Position numbers and translations under genes: made by a program | Notes under the pieces: generated by a model | What the model was told of the DNA's origin: nothing | The model's input: only the letters and a program-made list of their open reading frames with translations | Database searches by the model: none | Source: Hyphomicrobiales bacterium | Lineage (GTDB): Bacteria; Pseudomonadota; Alphaproteobacteria; Rhizobiales; Rhizobiaceae | NCBI GenBank assembly: GCA_900466875.1 | Contig: UBNQ01000033.1 | Span: 83,024 to 147,023, forward strand | Reading direction: 5' to 3' | DNA: 64,000 nucleotides | Part shown: positions 1-7,825 of the stretch, in pieces | How positions within the stretch are numbered: the first letter of the stretch is position 1 | Layout: each line of letters begins with the position of its first letter

Positions 1-233
1 GATTTGCCCGTACCGTGGAAGCCGGAGACCATCACGCGTCGGTTATGGGCAAAGCCTGCAAGAATGGCGAGCGTCGTATCGCGATCGAAGAGGTAGTCCG
101 GGTCGAGGTCCGGCACATAGGGGTCGCCGCTGCTGTAGGCCGGAACCCTCAGATCCGTGTCGATGCCGAATACTTCCCGAACGGAAACGGTGGTGTCGGG
201 GAGGTTTGTAATATCCAAGTCAATCTTGCTCAT
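1..233 (-). CDS. cobS: Cobaltochelatase subunit CobS, 5' part only (runs off the window edge)
   Basis: CobS is the AAA+ ATPase subunit of the aerobic cobaltochelatase CobNST, which inserts cobalt into hydrogenobyrinic acid a,c-diamide during vitamin B12 synthesis. The visible N-terminus opens MSKIDLDITNLPDTTVSVRE and ends in GFHGTGKS, the Walker A loop, so the ATPase core lies outside the window. Two ATG codons are adjacent (236 and 233). GGAG on the minus strand lies 5 nt before the second and only 2 nt before the first, so I chose 233. A J-domain gene lies just upstream on the same strand, the usual rhizobial order. Confidence 0.93.
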   Translation of the reverse strand, partial: MSKIDLDITNLPDTTVSVREVFGIDTDLRVPAYSSGDPYVPDLDPDYLFDRDTTLAILAGFAHNRRVMVSGFHGTGK

Positions 234-294
234 CATAACTCCAGGGCACGGGCAACCGCCCGGCCGTCATCCTCGCTGCCTTGATTTTTGAGGC

Positions 295-924
295 TTAGCA
301 GAAACCCGCCTGCTTCAACAACTGATATGCTTGCACCACGGCACGAAAACGTTCTTCCGACCCGCGGTCGCCGCCATTGGCATCCGGATGGTGCTTCTTG
401 ACGAGTTCCTTGTAGCGGGTCTTGATCTCGGTCGACGTGGCGTTGGCGCCAAGCTCCATCGTATTGAAGGCCTTGGCCTCCAGCGTCTTCAGCTTGCGCC
501 CCTGCGTTTCGAAACGACCGCCGCCACCGGCGCGCGCCTGCGAGACGAACCCGAACGGATCCTTGAAGCGCTGCTGCGTATAGGCGGAACCAGATCGTGC
601 CGATGAATGAATCGGGCCGTCCTTGGCATCCTTGTTGACGCCAACCTTCCATGTCGGACGGTGACCGGTGATCGCTTCCTTCTGGTAGCGTGCGATCTCG
701 CCATCCGACAGGCCGGAGAAATAATTGTAGCCCTTGTTGTATTCCTTCACATGCTCGAAGCAGAAGATGAAGAACTGGCCTTCGGCATTTCGTCCGACGG
801 GCGCCTTGTGCACACCCGGCCTGTCGCACCCGTCCCACTGACAGGTTGGCGCTTGCGGCGGGGCATCTTGCTGCCTTTTCCGGCGCGTCCGGATACGGTC
901 GAAATATTTGGAGTCGAGTTTCAT
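295..924 (-). CDS. J-domain (DnaJ-type) protein upstream of cobS
   Basis: A 209-residue cytoplasmic protein with a C-terminal J domain (about residues 150-207) that carries the invariant HPD tripeptide at 179-181, so it should stimulate an Hsp70 ATPase. The N-terminal 90 residues contain C28, C33, C55 and H58, which could bind a metal; this is inference only. It lacks the Gly/Phe-rich and zinc-finger regions of DnaJ itself, so it is a class III type protein. The start was placed at the internal ATG (MKLDSKYF) because the 16 residues before it do not look conserved. It probably shares a transcript with cobS and is divergent from bolA. Confidence 0.88.
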   Translation of the reverse strand: MKLDSKYFDRIRTRRKRQQDAPPQAPTCQWDGCDRPGVHKAPVGRNAEGQFFIFCFEHVKEYNKGYNYFSGLSDGEIARYQKEAITGHRPTWKVGVNKDAKDGPIHSSARSGSAYTQQRFKDPFGFVSQARAGGGGRFETQGRKLKTLEAKAFNTMELGANATSTEIKTRYKELVKKHHPDANGGDRGSEERFRAVVQAYQLLKQAGFC

Positions 925-1029
925 GAGGCACACATTATGGGGCCCAAGATCGGGCCAGACAAGAATTGACAAAGCGGTTTGTTGCTGGTTTCTGGATCAC
1001 CCTCTTGCGCCGACCACCGGAGCTTAAAC

Positions 1030-1311
1030 ATGTCTGTCAAATCCCGTATCGAAGCCGCGCTTCGCGATAATCTCGCACCCGAAAGGCTCGATGTGATCAA
1101 CGAAAGCCATCAGCATGCCGGCCACCAGCCGGGCATGGATGGGGATGGCGAGAGCCATATGCGGGTGCGTATCGTCGCAGCAGCCTTCACCGGCATGAGC
1201 CGGATCGACCGGCACCGGACGGTAAACGCTCTTTTGAAACCTGAACTGGACGCCGGTCTCCACGCGCTCGCGGTAGAAGCCGCAGCCCCGGGAGAACCGA
1301 CACGCTGGTGA
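1030..1311 (+). CDS. bolA: BolA family protein
   Basis: A 93-residue BolA-like protein. The family has a class II KH-like fold, binds monothiol glutaredoxins through a shared [2Fe-2S] cluster, and affects iron homeostasis and cell shape. The family signature is visible as AAFTGMSRIDRHRTVNALL, and H and C-type ligand positions fit the histidine-rich stretch HQHAGHQ. I start at MSVKSRIEAAL rather than at the longer in-frame extension from 979, which has no family similarity. It is transcribed divergently from the J-domain gene, sharing an intergenic region of about 105 bp. Confidence 0.92.
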   Translation: MSVKSRIEAALRDNLAPERLDVINESHQHAGHQPGMDGDGESHMRVRIVAAAFTGMSRIDRHRTVNALLKPELDAGLHALAVEAAAPGEPTRW

Positions 1312-1395
1312 TGGGGTATAGATAGGGATTAGTGGGGTGAAGGCCAAGGGCCTGGCATCTGCTTGAAACCAGCGAGAATTTAGCCCGATAAAAGC

Positions 1396-2154
1396 TTATG
1401 CAGCCCTGCGGTAAATTTCCAAGTCGCTGCTCGCAGCAATCACCAGGTCTGCTGAAGACGAAAGTATCTGCCGCAGTGGCGGATCAGTCCTATCATAATC
1501 GGATAGCACGAATGCAGTCCGAGGCCTTTCTACCATCGCAGAGATATCACCGACCTTCATATGCGCAAAAGCCACAGACGTTGCCGCAGGCATAACGAAT
1601 TCAAAAATAGCCACGACATGCGATTGTTCAATGATCGCCGCATCAACCTGCCAAGCCTTGGTTGAACCACGAAAATCAACATTGAAGGATGCTTTGTCTC
1701 CGAAAGCCTTCGATATCCTCTCGACAAATAACTCTTTGGTTTTTTTGATTTTGAGGTGATCAAGGGCATAAAGCGTTCGCTCAACCGAAGCCGCCGACGC
1801 ATTCGCGATTATGGTGACAGCAGCCGGAAGCTGACTTTTGGTTGCCTTCAGTATGAAAAATGACCTCTGATCGTAGTCGACGCCAAACCTCTTTGCCACA
1901 TCTCTTGCAATGCGTTGAAACTGGTAAGATCCACCAAACATATCTGCAGAGAGGCTTGCATATCCATCATCCGAAACGAAGAAGCTGTCTCCATCTTGAT
2001 CTAAACGAACAACAACATGTGTTCCGTTGGCATAGGTTACGGCAGTTGATACGAATGCAGATGAGCCATCCACTGTCGCATGCGAAAGAGACCGCGCAAC
2101 TTCGTCCGCGATATTTTGGAAAGACTCGTTGGTTATAGCAAGCTGCGAGACCAT
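1396..2154 (-). CDS. DUF1828-like protein of unknown function (accessory gene pair, second gene)
   Basis: A 252-residue protein with no signal peptide or membrane segment. Residues about 30-100 contain VVRLDQDGDSFFVSDDGYAS followed by a helical stretch, which resembles the DUF1828 pattern (a beta strand, then a 'DDGY' turn). The C-terminal half (VDAAIIEQSHVVAIFEFV, later AFVLSDYD) resembles the DUF1829-type region that often follows it. No EXK nuclease motif is present. The start ATG at 2154 lies inside the end of the upstream gene (22 bp overlap), so translation is probably coupled. The block is visibly AT-richer than its neighbours, consistent with transfer. The family assignment is by pattern memory and needs a profile search. 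Confidence 0.72.
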   Translation of the reverse strand: MVSQLAITNESFQNIADEVARSLSHATVDGSSAFVSTAVTYANGTHVVVRLDQDGDSFFVSDDGYASLSADMFGGSYQFQRIARDVAKRFGVDYDQRSFFILKATKSQLPAAVTIIANASAASVERTLYALDHLKIKKTKELFVERISKAFGDKASFNVDFRGSTKAWQVDAAIIEQSHVVAIFEFVMPAATSVAFAHMKVGDISAMVERPRTAFVLSDYDRTDPPLRQILSSSADLVIAASSDLEIYRRAA

Positions 2155-2687
2155 GGTGGCGGCGGCACCCTTTCAATATCTGGGCACTTCCATACGATAG
2201 CACAGAACTTAAGATAATCTGAAAAACTGATTATTCCATCAGGCAAGGCATCTGCAATACCAACAGCGCCCTGCAAGAAGACGTTAACGTCTTGATCGCG
2301 GTTAATTTCATATGGGTGCCAGCGACCAAAAAAAGTTTGGAGTGCCAACCCCCTGGGTGCATTAGCCGGATTGGTGTGCGGTCTTTTGGGACGCCATTCG
2401 ACAGGATTGAGACGAACGGCGCGCGGTAAGAACGCCATCTTCACTTCTAATTGGCCATAAATGTCTGCTTCCCAAGTATCAACAGGAGTCGCTAATCGCG
2501 CAGACACGCCCCCACCAAGAATTCCATTCAGCTTTAACGCGGCCTGCCATTCCAACCGACCCGTCGGACGATTAAACACAATGTACCAATCGGACATAGC
2601 ATCAATCGATTTTGATGCTGCATTGACGCTGTCGAGATGATTTAAGAGCTGCCCCCGCTGCTCTGGTGTCAAAGTGCTTCCCTCCAC
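2133..2687 (-). CDS. Unknown protein, first gene of the accessory pair with the DUF1828-like gene
   Basis: A 184-residue soluble protein I do not firmly recognise. A central basic, proline-containing stretch (RPKRPHTNPANAPRG), then FGRWHPYEINRD and a C-terminal FSDYLKFCAIVW segment, recall the layout of DUF6978-type proteins, a weak comparison. The first codon of the open frame is GTG (2687). A GGAGGG lying within that frame sits 7 nt before an in-frame TTG at 2672, which could be the real start and would remove five residues. It overlaps the next gene by 22 bp in another frame, is AT-rich, and sits between bolA and the CorC gene. Confidence 0.65.
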   Translation of the reverse strand: MEGSTLTPEQRGQLLNHLDSVNAASKSIDAMSDWYIVFNRPTGRLEWQAALKLNGILGGGVSARLATPVDTWEADIYGQLEVKMAFLPRAVRLNPVEWRPKRPHTNPANAPRGLALQTFFGRWHPYEINRDQDVNVFLQGAVGIADALPDGIISFSDYLKFCAIVWKCPDIERVPPPPWSRSLL

Positions 2688-2767
2688 CCCAAACTATTGA
2701 TGAATACATATCACGCACACTCAATAGACTGCCAGCAGCCAGGAAAGAATCAATGATGCCAATCATA

Positions 2768-3655
2768 TCACTCCGCAGCCGGCACCGCATCGTCCGCCGG
2801 CCTTATCCTCAGCCGCGTGATCCGGTTCTTCTCCCGCTTCATCACCACGAAACGCTTGCCGTAAAACGTAAACGCCTGCCGTTCTTCCGGAATGAGCATG
2901 GATGAGTTGATCACCAGCCCGGCGATCGTCGTTGCCTCGCCATCCGGCAAGTCCCAGCCGAGCGCGCGGTTGAGGTCGCGGATCGGCACCGATCCGTCCA
3001 CCACGATCGAGCCATTGGCTTCCTTGCGCACGCCCTGGATCTCGACATCATGTTCATCGGCAATGTCGCCGACGATCTCTTCCATGATGTCTTCCAGCGT
3101 GACGATGCCCTGCACCTCGCCATATTCATCGACGACGACGGCGAAATGCACCTTGCGTTTCAGGAAGGCTGCGAGCTGATCCTTGAGGCTGGTACTGTCC
3201 GGCACGAACCACGGTTTTTGCATGACCTTCAGGATATCGACATCGGCAGGCGTCCTATCGGGATCGAGAAGAGCGCGCAGCAGATCCTTGGCATGCACCA
3301 CGCCGATGATGTTTTCCGTCGAATTGCGCCAGACGGGCATGCGCGTATAGGGGCTTTCCAGCACGGTGCGCACGATGACGTCCGCCGGATCATCCGCATT
3401 GACGGCAACCATGGCCATCCGGTGGCGCATCACGTCGGAAACTTCGAGTTCCGTGAGATCGAACAGCTCGCTCAGCCGGTCGCGATCCTCGGCGCCGAAA
3501 TTGCCCTCCCGATGCATGGCATCGAGCGCGGCATGCAATTCGTCATGACCGCAAAGCGTCAGCGTCCTGCCGTTCAGCGACGTTCCGGTCGCACGCATCA
3601 GGCCGCGGATGACGGCGTTGACGCTGCGCGAAAGGAGGCCGCCTGCAGATGTCAT
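2768..3655 (-). CDS. CBS-pair / CorC-HlyC type protein without the DUF21 membrane domain
   Basis: A 295-residue protein with two CBS motifs (about residues 75-185, including SPYTRMPVWRNSTENIIGVV and FAVVVDEYGEVQGIVTLEDI) and a C-terminal CorC_HlyC transporter-associated domain (about 200-285). Relatives act in magnesium or cobalt homeostasis. The rhizobial homologue next to aroB normally has about 140 further N-terminal residues forming the DUF21 membrane domain. Here the frame begins at what looks like the linker after DUF21. Its ATG overlaps the aroB stop codon as ATGA, so it is translationally coupled to aroB. It could function as a soluble CorC-type protein (Escherichia coli CorC also lacks DUF21) or be a truncation. 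Confidence 0.85.
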   Translation of the reverse strand: MTSAGGLLSRSVNAVIRGLMRATGTSLNGRTLTLCGHDELHAALDAMHREGNFGAEDRDRLSELFDLTELEVSDVMRHRMAMVAVNADDPADVIVRTVLESPYTRMPVWRNSTENIIGVVHAKDLLRALLDPDRTPADVDILKVMQKPWFVPDSTSLKDQLAAFLKRKVHFAVVVDEYGEVQGIVTLEDIMEEIVGDIADEHDVEIQGVRKEANGSIVVDGSVPIRDLNRALGWDLPDGEATTIAGLVINSSMLIPEERQAFTFYGKRFVVMKREKNRITRLRIRPADDAVPAAE

Positions 3656-4782
3656 TTCGAGAGCTTTTCTTTCAGGAAGCTCAGCACTTCCGAAGAGGGA
3701 ACATCGTCGGCGACGAAGGACTGGCCGATGCCGCGGGTGAGGATGAAGGTCAGCTTACCGCCGTTCACCTTCTTGTCCTGCATGATCGCATCGAGAAGCA
3801 CGTCCGCGCCCGGCAGGTCACCCGGAATATCGCTCATCCTGGTCGGCAGGCCGACGGTTTTCAGATGGCCTTCGACACGCTTGGCATCGTCCGGACTTGC
3901 TAGGTTCAGCCGAGCCGAGAACTCGTGGGCCAAAACCATGCCGATCGCCACACCTTCTCCATGCACCAGCCTTGCGCTGTCATATTGAGTGGCCGCTTCC
4001 AGCGCATGCCCGAATGTATGGCCGAGATTGAGCAGAGCGCGGCGTCCCATTTCCCGCTCGTCCTCGACGACGACATCGGCCTTGGACTGGCAGCTGACGG
4101 CGATCGCCTCGATCCGCTCCGGACTGCCCTCGAATACCTTTTGCCAGTTCTTTTCCAGCCATTCGAAGAATTGCGGATTGTCGATCAGCCCGTATTTCGC
4201 CACTTCCGCATAACCGGCACGGAACTCCCGCGGCGACAGCGTATCGAGAATGGATGTGTCGGCAAGCACCAGATCCGGCTGGTGGAAGACGCCGAGCAGG
4301 TTCTTGCCGTGACGGGAATTGACGCCGGTCTTGCCGCCGACCGAGCTGTCGACCTGCGACAGAAGCGAGGTCGGGATCTGCACGAAACGCACACCGCGGC
4401 GCACGATGCCGGCGGCAAAACCGGCAAGATCGCCGATCACGCCGCCGCCAAGCGCGATTACCGCGTCATTACGCTCGATCCGGGCCGCCAGCACCATATC
4501 GCAGACGGTTGCCAGATGCTCGAAGCTTTTGGTCTTCTCGCCGGCTGGCAGCGTCAGCGACACGGCTTCGATCCCGTCGGTCTGCAGCCCATCCATCAGC
4601 GCTTCGAGATAAAGCGGTGCGACATGTTCGTCGGTAATGATCGCAGCCTTGCGCCCTTTGAGCCGCGACGTGATCTCGCCGCCGGCCCGTGCCAGCAGGC
4701 CGGGACCGATCAGGATATCGTAAGCCCGGTCTCCGAGCGGCACATGCACCAGGCGTTCGGGGGAGCGGGACTGCACTGTCAT
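3652..4782 (-). CDS. aroB: 3-dehydroquinate synthase
   Basis: A 376-residue, full-length AroB that converts DAHP to 3-dehydroquinate in the shikimate pathway, using NAD+ and a divalent metal. Visible signatures are the GGGVIGDLAGFAAGIVRRG nucleotide-binding loop, PTSLLSQVDSSVGGKTGVN, and the metal ligands in LNLGHTFGHALE and HGEGVAIGM. The start overlaps the aroK stop by 4 bp, and its own stop overlaps the next start by 4 bp, so the three genes form one tightly coupled operon. Catalytic motifs look intact. Confidence 0.97.
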   Translation of the reverse strand: MTVQSRSPERLVHVPLGDRAYDILIGPGLLARAGGEITSRLKGRKAAIITDEHVAPLYLEALMDGLQTDGIEAVSLTLPAGEKTKSFEHLATVCDMVLAARIERNDAVIALGGGVIGDLAGFAAGIVRRGVRFVQIPTSLLSQVDSSVGGKTGVNSRHGKNLLGVFHQPDLVLADTSILDTLSPREFRAGYAEVAKYGLIDNPQFFEWLEKNWQKVFEGSPERIEAIAVSCQSKADVVVEDEREMGRRALLNLGHTFGHALEAATQYDSARLVHGEGVAIGMVLAHEFSARLNLASPDDAKRVEGHLKTVGLPTRMSDIPGDLPGADVLLDAIMQDKKVNGGKLTFILTRGIGQSFVADDVPSSEVLSFLKEKLSK

Positions 4783-5369
4783 TCTCTATCACCTTCTTGC
4801 GCAAGACCGGTAATGGCCTGCAGAACCTCGTTGGCCATCAGTTCCTTGCTGATATTCACGGACATCACCGTGAGATCGGCCTCGGCATAGATCGGGTAAC
4901 GCTGGATCATCAGGTTTTCCAGCGTCTGTCTTGGATTTTCGGTCTTCAACAGCGGACGATGGTCTCGCCGGCTGACCCGGTCCCACAAGGTGTCGAGATC
5001 GGCATTCAGCCAGACAGACAATCCGCCCTGCTTGATCTGCGCGCGCGTCGCCTCGTTGATGAAAGCGCCGCCGCCGGTCGACACCACGCGTGGACCGTGC
5101 TTGAGCAGACGTTCGACCACCCGCGTCTCCAGCGCCCGGAACTCCGTCTCACCATATTGTGAAAACAGTTCCGCGATCGTCATTCTGGAAACGGATTCGA
5201 TTTCCGCGTCGGTATCGACAAAAGGAATGCCGAGCGTCTGGGCCACCAGCCGGCCGATCACCGATTTGCCTGCGCCCATCAGGCCGACAAAGATCAGGTT
5301 GCGGTTGCCGAGCGCTTCGCGAGCCTGGTCCCGTAATGTCTGTCGCTCGACTGTTATGTCTTCACTCAT
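4779..5369 (-). CDS. aroK: Shikimate kinase
   Basis: A 196-residue kinase that phosphorylates shikimate at the 3-hydroxyl with ATP. The Walker A loop GLMGAGKSVIGR is at about residues 29-40, the shikimate-binding FVDTDAEIE follows, and STGGGAFI and the lid region around SRRDHRPLL are present. It has about 20 residues before the core, common in rhizobial AroK. It is the first gene of the aroK-aroB-CorC operon, with the promoter presumably in the 147 bp shared with the divergent small membrane protein gene. Confidence 0.97.
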   Translation of the reverse strand: MSEDITVERQTLRDQAREALGNRNLIFVGLMGAGKSVIGRLVAQTLGIPFVDTDAEIESVSRMTIAELFSQYGETEFRALETRVVERLLKHGPRVVSTGGGAFINEATRAQIKQGGLSVWLNADLDTLWDRVSRRDHRPLLKTENPRQTLENLMIQRYPIYAEADLTVMSVNISKELMANEVLQAITGLAQEGDRE

Positions 5370-5516
5370 GATGCCGTCCGTTCGTCAAAACGGTATCAAC
5401 AAATGTTCATTCAGCGTCAAGCCACGCCCGCTATTCCATCACGCGGAAGATGCACATCTTGTCGATCTGTAAACCATTCGGGCTATAGTGCGCCGGAACG
5501 ATACGGAGCCTTTTCA

Positions 5517-5672
5517 ATGCCCACACTCTTCCGCTTCCTGTTCATCCTGGCAGCCATTGCCGGCGTGATCTATGGCAGCATGGTCGCGCTCGTGGTGCTC
5601 GTCGAGCCGAAGGAACGCGAGATCACCGTCAGGGTCCCGTCCGAACGGCTCAATCCGCCCGCGCAGCAGTAA
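5517..5672 (+). CDS. Small single-pass membrane protein upstream of xerD
   Basis: A 51-residue protein with one hydrophobic segment (residues 4-31, FRFLFILAAIAGVIYGSMVALV) and a short charged C-terminus (EPKEREITVRVPSERL). The function is unknown. I chose the ATG at 5517 because GGAG lies 8-11 nt upstream, while the longer frame from 5403 adds a composition unlike a protein N-terminus. It lies 8 bp before xerD on the same strand, so the two are probably co-transcribed. Similar short proteins occur at this place in related rhizobia, to my recollection. Confidence 0.75.
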   Translation: MPTLFRFLFILAAIAGVIYGSMVALVVLVEPKEREITVRVPSERLNPPAQQ

Positions 5673-5686
5673 GCGAGGCCATGTCG

Positions 5687-6631
5687 ATGAGAGACCTGTC
5701 CGCCGCCCATATCGAAGCCTTCCTGGAAATGCTGAGCGCCGAGCGGGGTGCCGCGGAAAACACGCTCTCATCCTATCGGCGCGACCTCGACGATCTCCAC
5801 GATTTTCTGATTTCCCAGAAAACCTCTCCGCTTCTGGCCGAAAGCCGCAACCTTTCGGCCTATCTCGCCCATCTGAACAAACGCGCCTTTGCAGCGTCTT
5901 CCCAAGCACGCCGGCTTTCCGCTATGCGCCAGTTCTACAAGTTCCTTTATGCCGAAGGGCTGCGCACGGACGATCCGACCACGGTGCTCGACGCGCCGAA
6001 GAAGCAGCGCGCCCTGCCGAAGAACATGAGCGAAGAAAACGTCACCCGGCTTCTCGAACGGGCCGCAACGGAGGCGGCCGAACCGGGCAAGGAACAGCTC
6101 TCCCGCCTGCGCATGCTGGTATTGCTGGAACTGCTCTATGCGACGGGCATGCGTGTCAGCGAACTCGTTTCGCTGCCGCTGAAAGTGCTGGAACAGGACG
6201 GACGCTTTCTGATGATCCGCGGCAAAGGCAACAAGGAACGGCTGGTGCCTTTGTCACGATCTTCGATCGCGGCACTGAAGGTCTATGGCGAGGCGAAGAA
6301 GGCGGTTGAAGCGGATGGGGAACCAAGCCCATGGCTTTTTCCTTCCCATGGAAGCGCCGGTTATCTGCCGCGCCAGGTTTTTGCCCGCGACCTCAAGGCA
6401 CTGGCAGCGAGAGCGGGTATAAAAACCTCGTCCATATCGCCGCACGTCATGCGACACGCCTTTGCCAGCCATCTTTTGGCGCACGGCGCAGACCTACGTG
6501 TGGTGCAGGAACTGCTTGGACATTCAGACATTTCGACCACTCAGATATATACGCACGTGCTGGAAGAAAGGCTTCGTCAACTGGTGGAAACACATCACCC
6601 TCTTGCAAAAGAAGCCAAAAACCGGGATTAG
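5687..6631 (+). CDS. xerD: Tyrosine recombinase XerD
   Basis: The chromosome-dimer resolution recombinase that acts with XerC at dif. The N-terminal SAM-like core-binding domain spans about residues 5-95, the catalytic domain about 110-300. Catalytic residues are visible: R in GMRVSEL, H-x-x-R in HVMRHAFASHLL, H in LGHSDIS and Y in QIYTHV. Two in-frame starts exist, 5681 and 5687. GAGG is 2 nt before the first and 8 nt before the second, which favours 5687. Its partner XerC is encoded about 47 kb away in the same window. It is upstream of accA. Confidence 0.95.
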   Translation: MRDLSAAHIEAFLEMLSAERGAAENTLSSYRRDLDDLHDFLISQKTSPLLAESRNLSAYLAHLNKRAFAASSQARRLSAMRQFYKFLYAEGLRTDDPTTVLDAPKKQRALPKNMSEENVTRLLERAATEAAEPGKEQLSRLRMLVLLELLYATGMRVSELVSLPLKVLEQDGRFLMIRGKGNKERLVPLSRSSIAALKVYGEAKKAVEADGEPSPWLFPSHGSAGYLPRQVFARDLKALAARAGIKTSSISPHVMRHAFASHLLAHGADLRVVQELLGHSDISTTQIYTHVLEERLRQLVETHHPLAKEAKNRD

Positions 6632-6694
6632 AAGCCCCAAATGAAAATTGGGAACTCCACGTTCCCATAGGAAAACAACGGGAAACCGGATCTG

Positions 6695-7648
6695 ATGCAG
6701 ACTTATCTCGATTTCGAAAAGCCCATCTCGGACCTCGAGGGCAAGATTCACGAGCTGAAGAAGCTTGCGACCGAAGACGAGAGCATCGACACGTCCGACG
6801 AAATCAATCGGCTTGAAGTCCGCGTCAGGGAAGCGACCCGCGACATCTATTCAAAGCTCGGAGCCTGGGAAAAGACGCAGGTCGCGCGCCACCCGCAGCG
6901 GCCGCATTTCGTCGATTACGCGGCCCATCTCTTCACCGATTTCACGCCGCTTGCCGGCGACCGCAATTTCGGCGAGGACGCCGCCATCCAGGCCGGTCTT
7001 GCCCGCTTCAACGGCATTCCGGTGGCCCTGATCGGCCAGGAAAAGGGCAGCGACACGAAAACCCGCCTGAAGCACAATTTCGGCAGCCCGCGCCCTGAAG
7101 GATACCGCAAGGCGATCCGCATCATGGAAATGGCCGACCGCTTCGGCCTGCCCGTCATCAGCCTGATCGATACGGCCGGTGCCTATCCGGGCGTCGGCGC
7201 GGAAGAGCGCGGCCAGGCGGAAGCCATCGCCCGCTCAACGGAAATGTGCCTCGGCCTCAAGGTTCCGATGATCTCTGTCGTCATCGGCGAAGGCGGCTCG
7301 GGCGGCGCGATCGCGATCGCCACCGGCAACCGCGTCTACATGCTCGAACACTCGATCTATTCGGTCATCTCGCCGGAAGGTGCGGCCTCGATCCTGTGGC
7401 GCGATTCGACCCGCGCCCGCGAAGCGGCCACCAACATGAAAATCACCGCGCAGGACCTGAAGGGTCTCGGCATCATCGACGACATCATTCCCGAACCGAA
7501 TGGCGGCGCCCATCGCGAGCCGGTGACGGTCATGAATGCTGCCGGCAAGGTGATTTCGTCGGCTCTGACGGACCTTTCGAAGCTCTCGGGCGACGAAGTG
7601 CGCGCCGCGCGCCGCCAGAAATTCCTGGAAATCGGCCGGAACCTATGA
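6695..7648 (+). CDS. accA: Acetyl-CoA carboxylase carboxyltransferase subunit alpha
   Basis: A 317-residue subunit of the heterotetrameric acetyl-CoA carboxylase that makes malonyl-CoA for fatty acid synthesis. The N-terminal helical segment (LDFEKPISDLEGKIHELKKL) and the crotonase-fold core with RNFGEDAAIQAG, IGQEKGSDTK, GEGGSGGAIAIA and SPEGAASILW are all present, and the length is normal. It lies 63 bp downstream of xerD on the same strand. No clear terminator separates it from the lipoprotein gene that follows after 177 bp. Confidence 0.97.
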   Translation: MQTYLDFEKPISDLEGKIHELKKLATEDESIDTSDEINRLEVRVREATRDIYSKLGAWEKTQVARHPQRPHFVDYAAHLFTDFTPLAGDRNFGEDAAIQAGLARFNGIPVALIGQEKGSDTKTRLKHNFGSPRPEGYRKAIRIMEMADRFGLPVISLIDTAGAYPGVGAEERGQAEAIARSTEMCLGLKVPMISVVIGEGGSGGAIAIATGNRVYMLEHSIYSVISPEGAASILWRDSTRAREAATNMKITAQDLKGLGIIDDIIPEPNGGAHREPVTVMNAAGKVISSALTDLSKLSGDEVRAARRQKFLEIGRNL

Positions 7649-7825
7649 TTGCCGCCTTCTTCATTGAAGGTTGCCAATTTCGGCCACATTGATCATAACA
7701 GTGGTGCTCCGAGGGTTTTGCTGGACAAGCGATTTTCAGCGGTTAAGAAAATGTAAAGCTTACCGTATCATTATTGCACGCCTCTGCCCCGGTTTGATGC
7801 CGAACTAGATATGTGGTCCGTTCCG

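Noticed and set aside
1396..2154. A PD-(D/E)XK nuclease assignment for the C-terminal half of the DUF1828-like protein
   Set aside because: There is a D followed by an E-containing strand, but no E-x-K pair, so a catalytic nuclease call is not supported.
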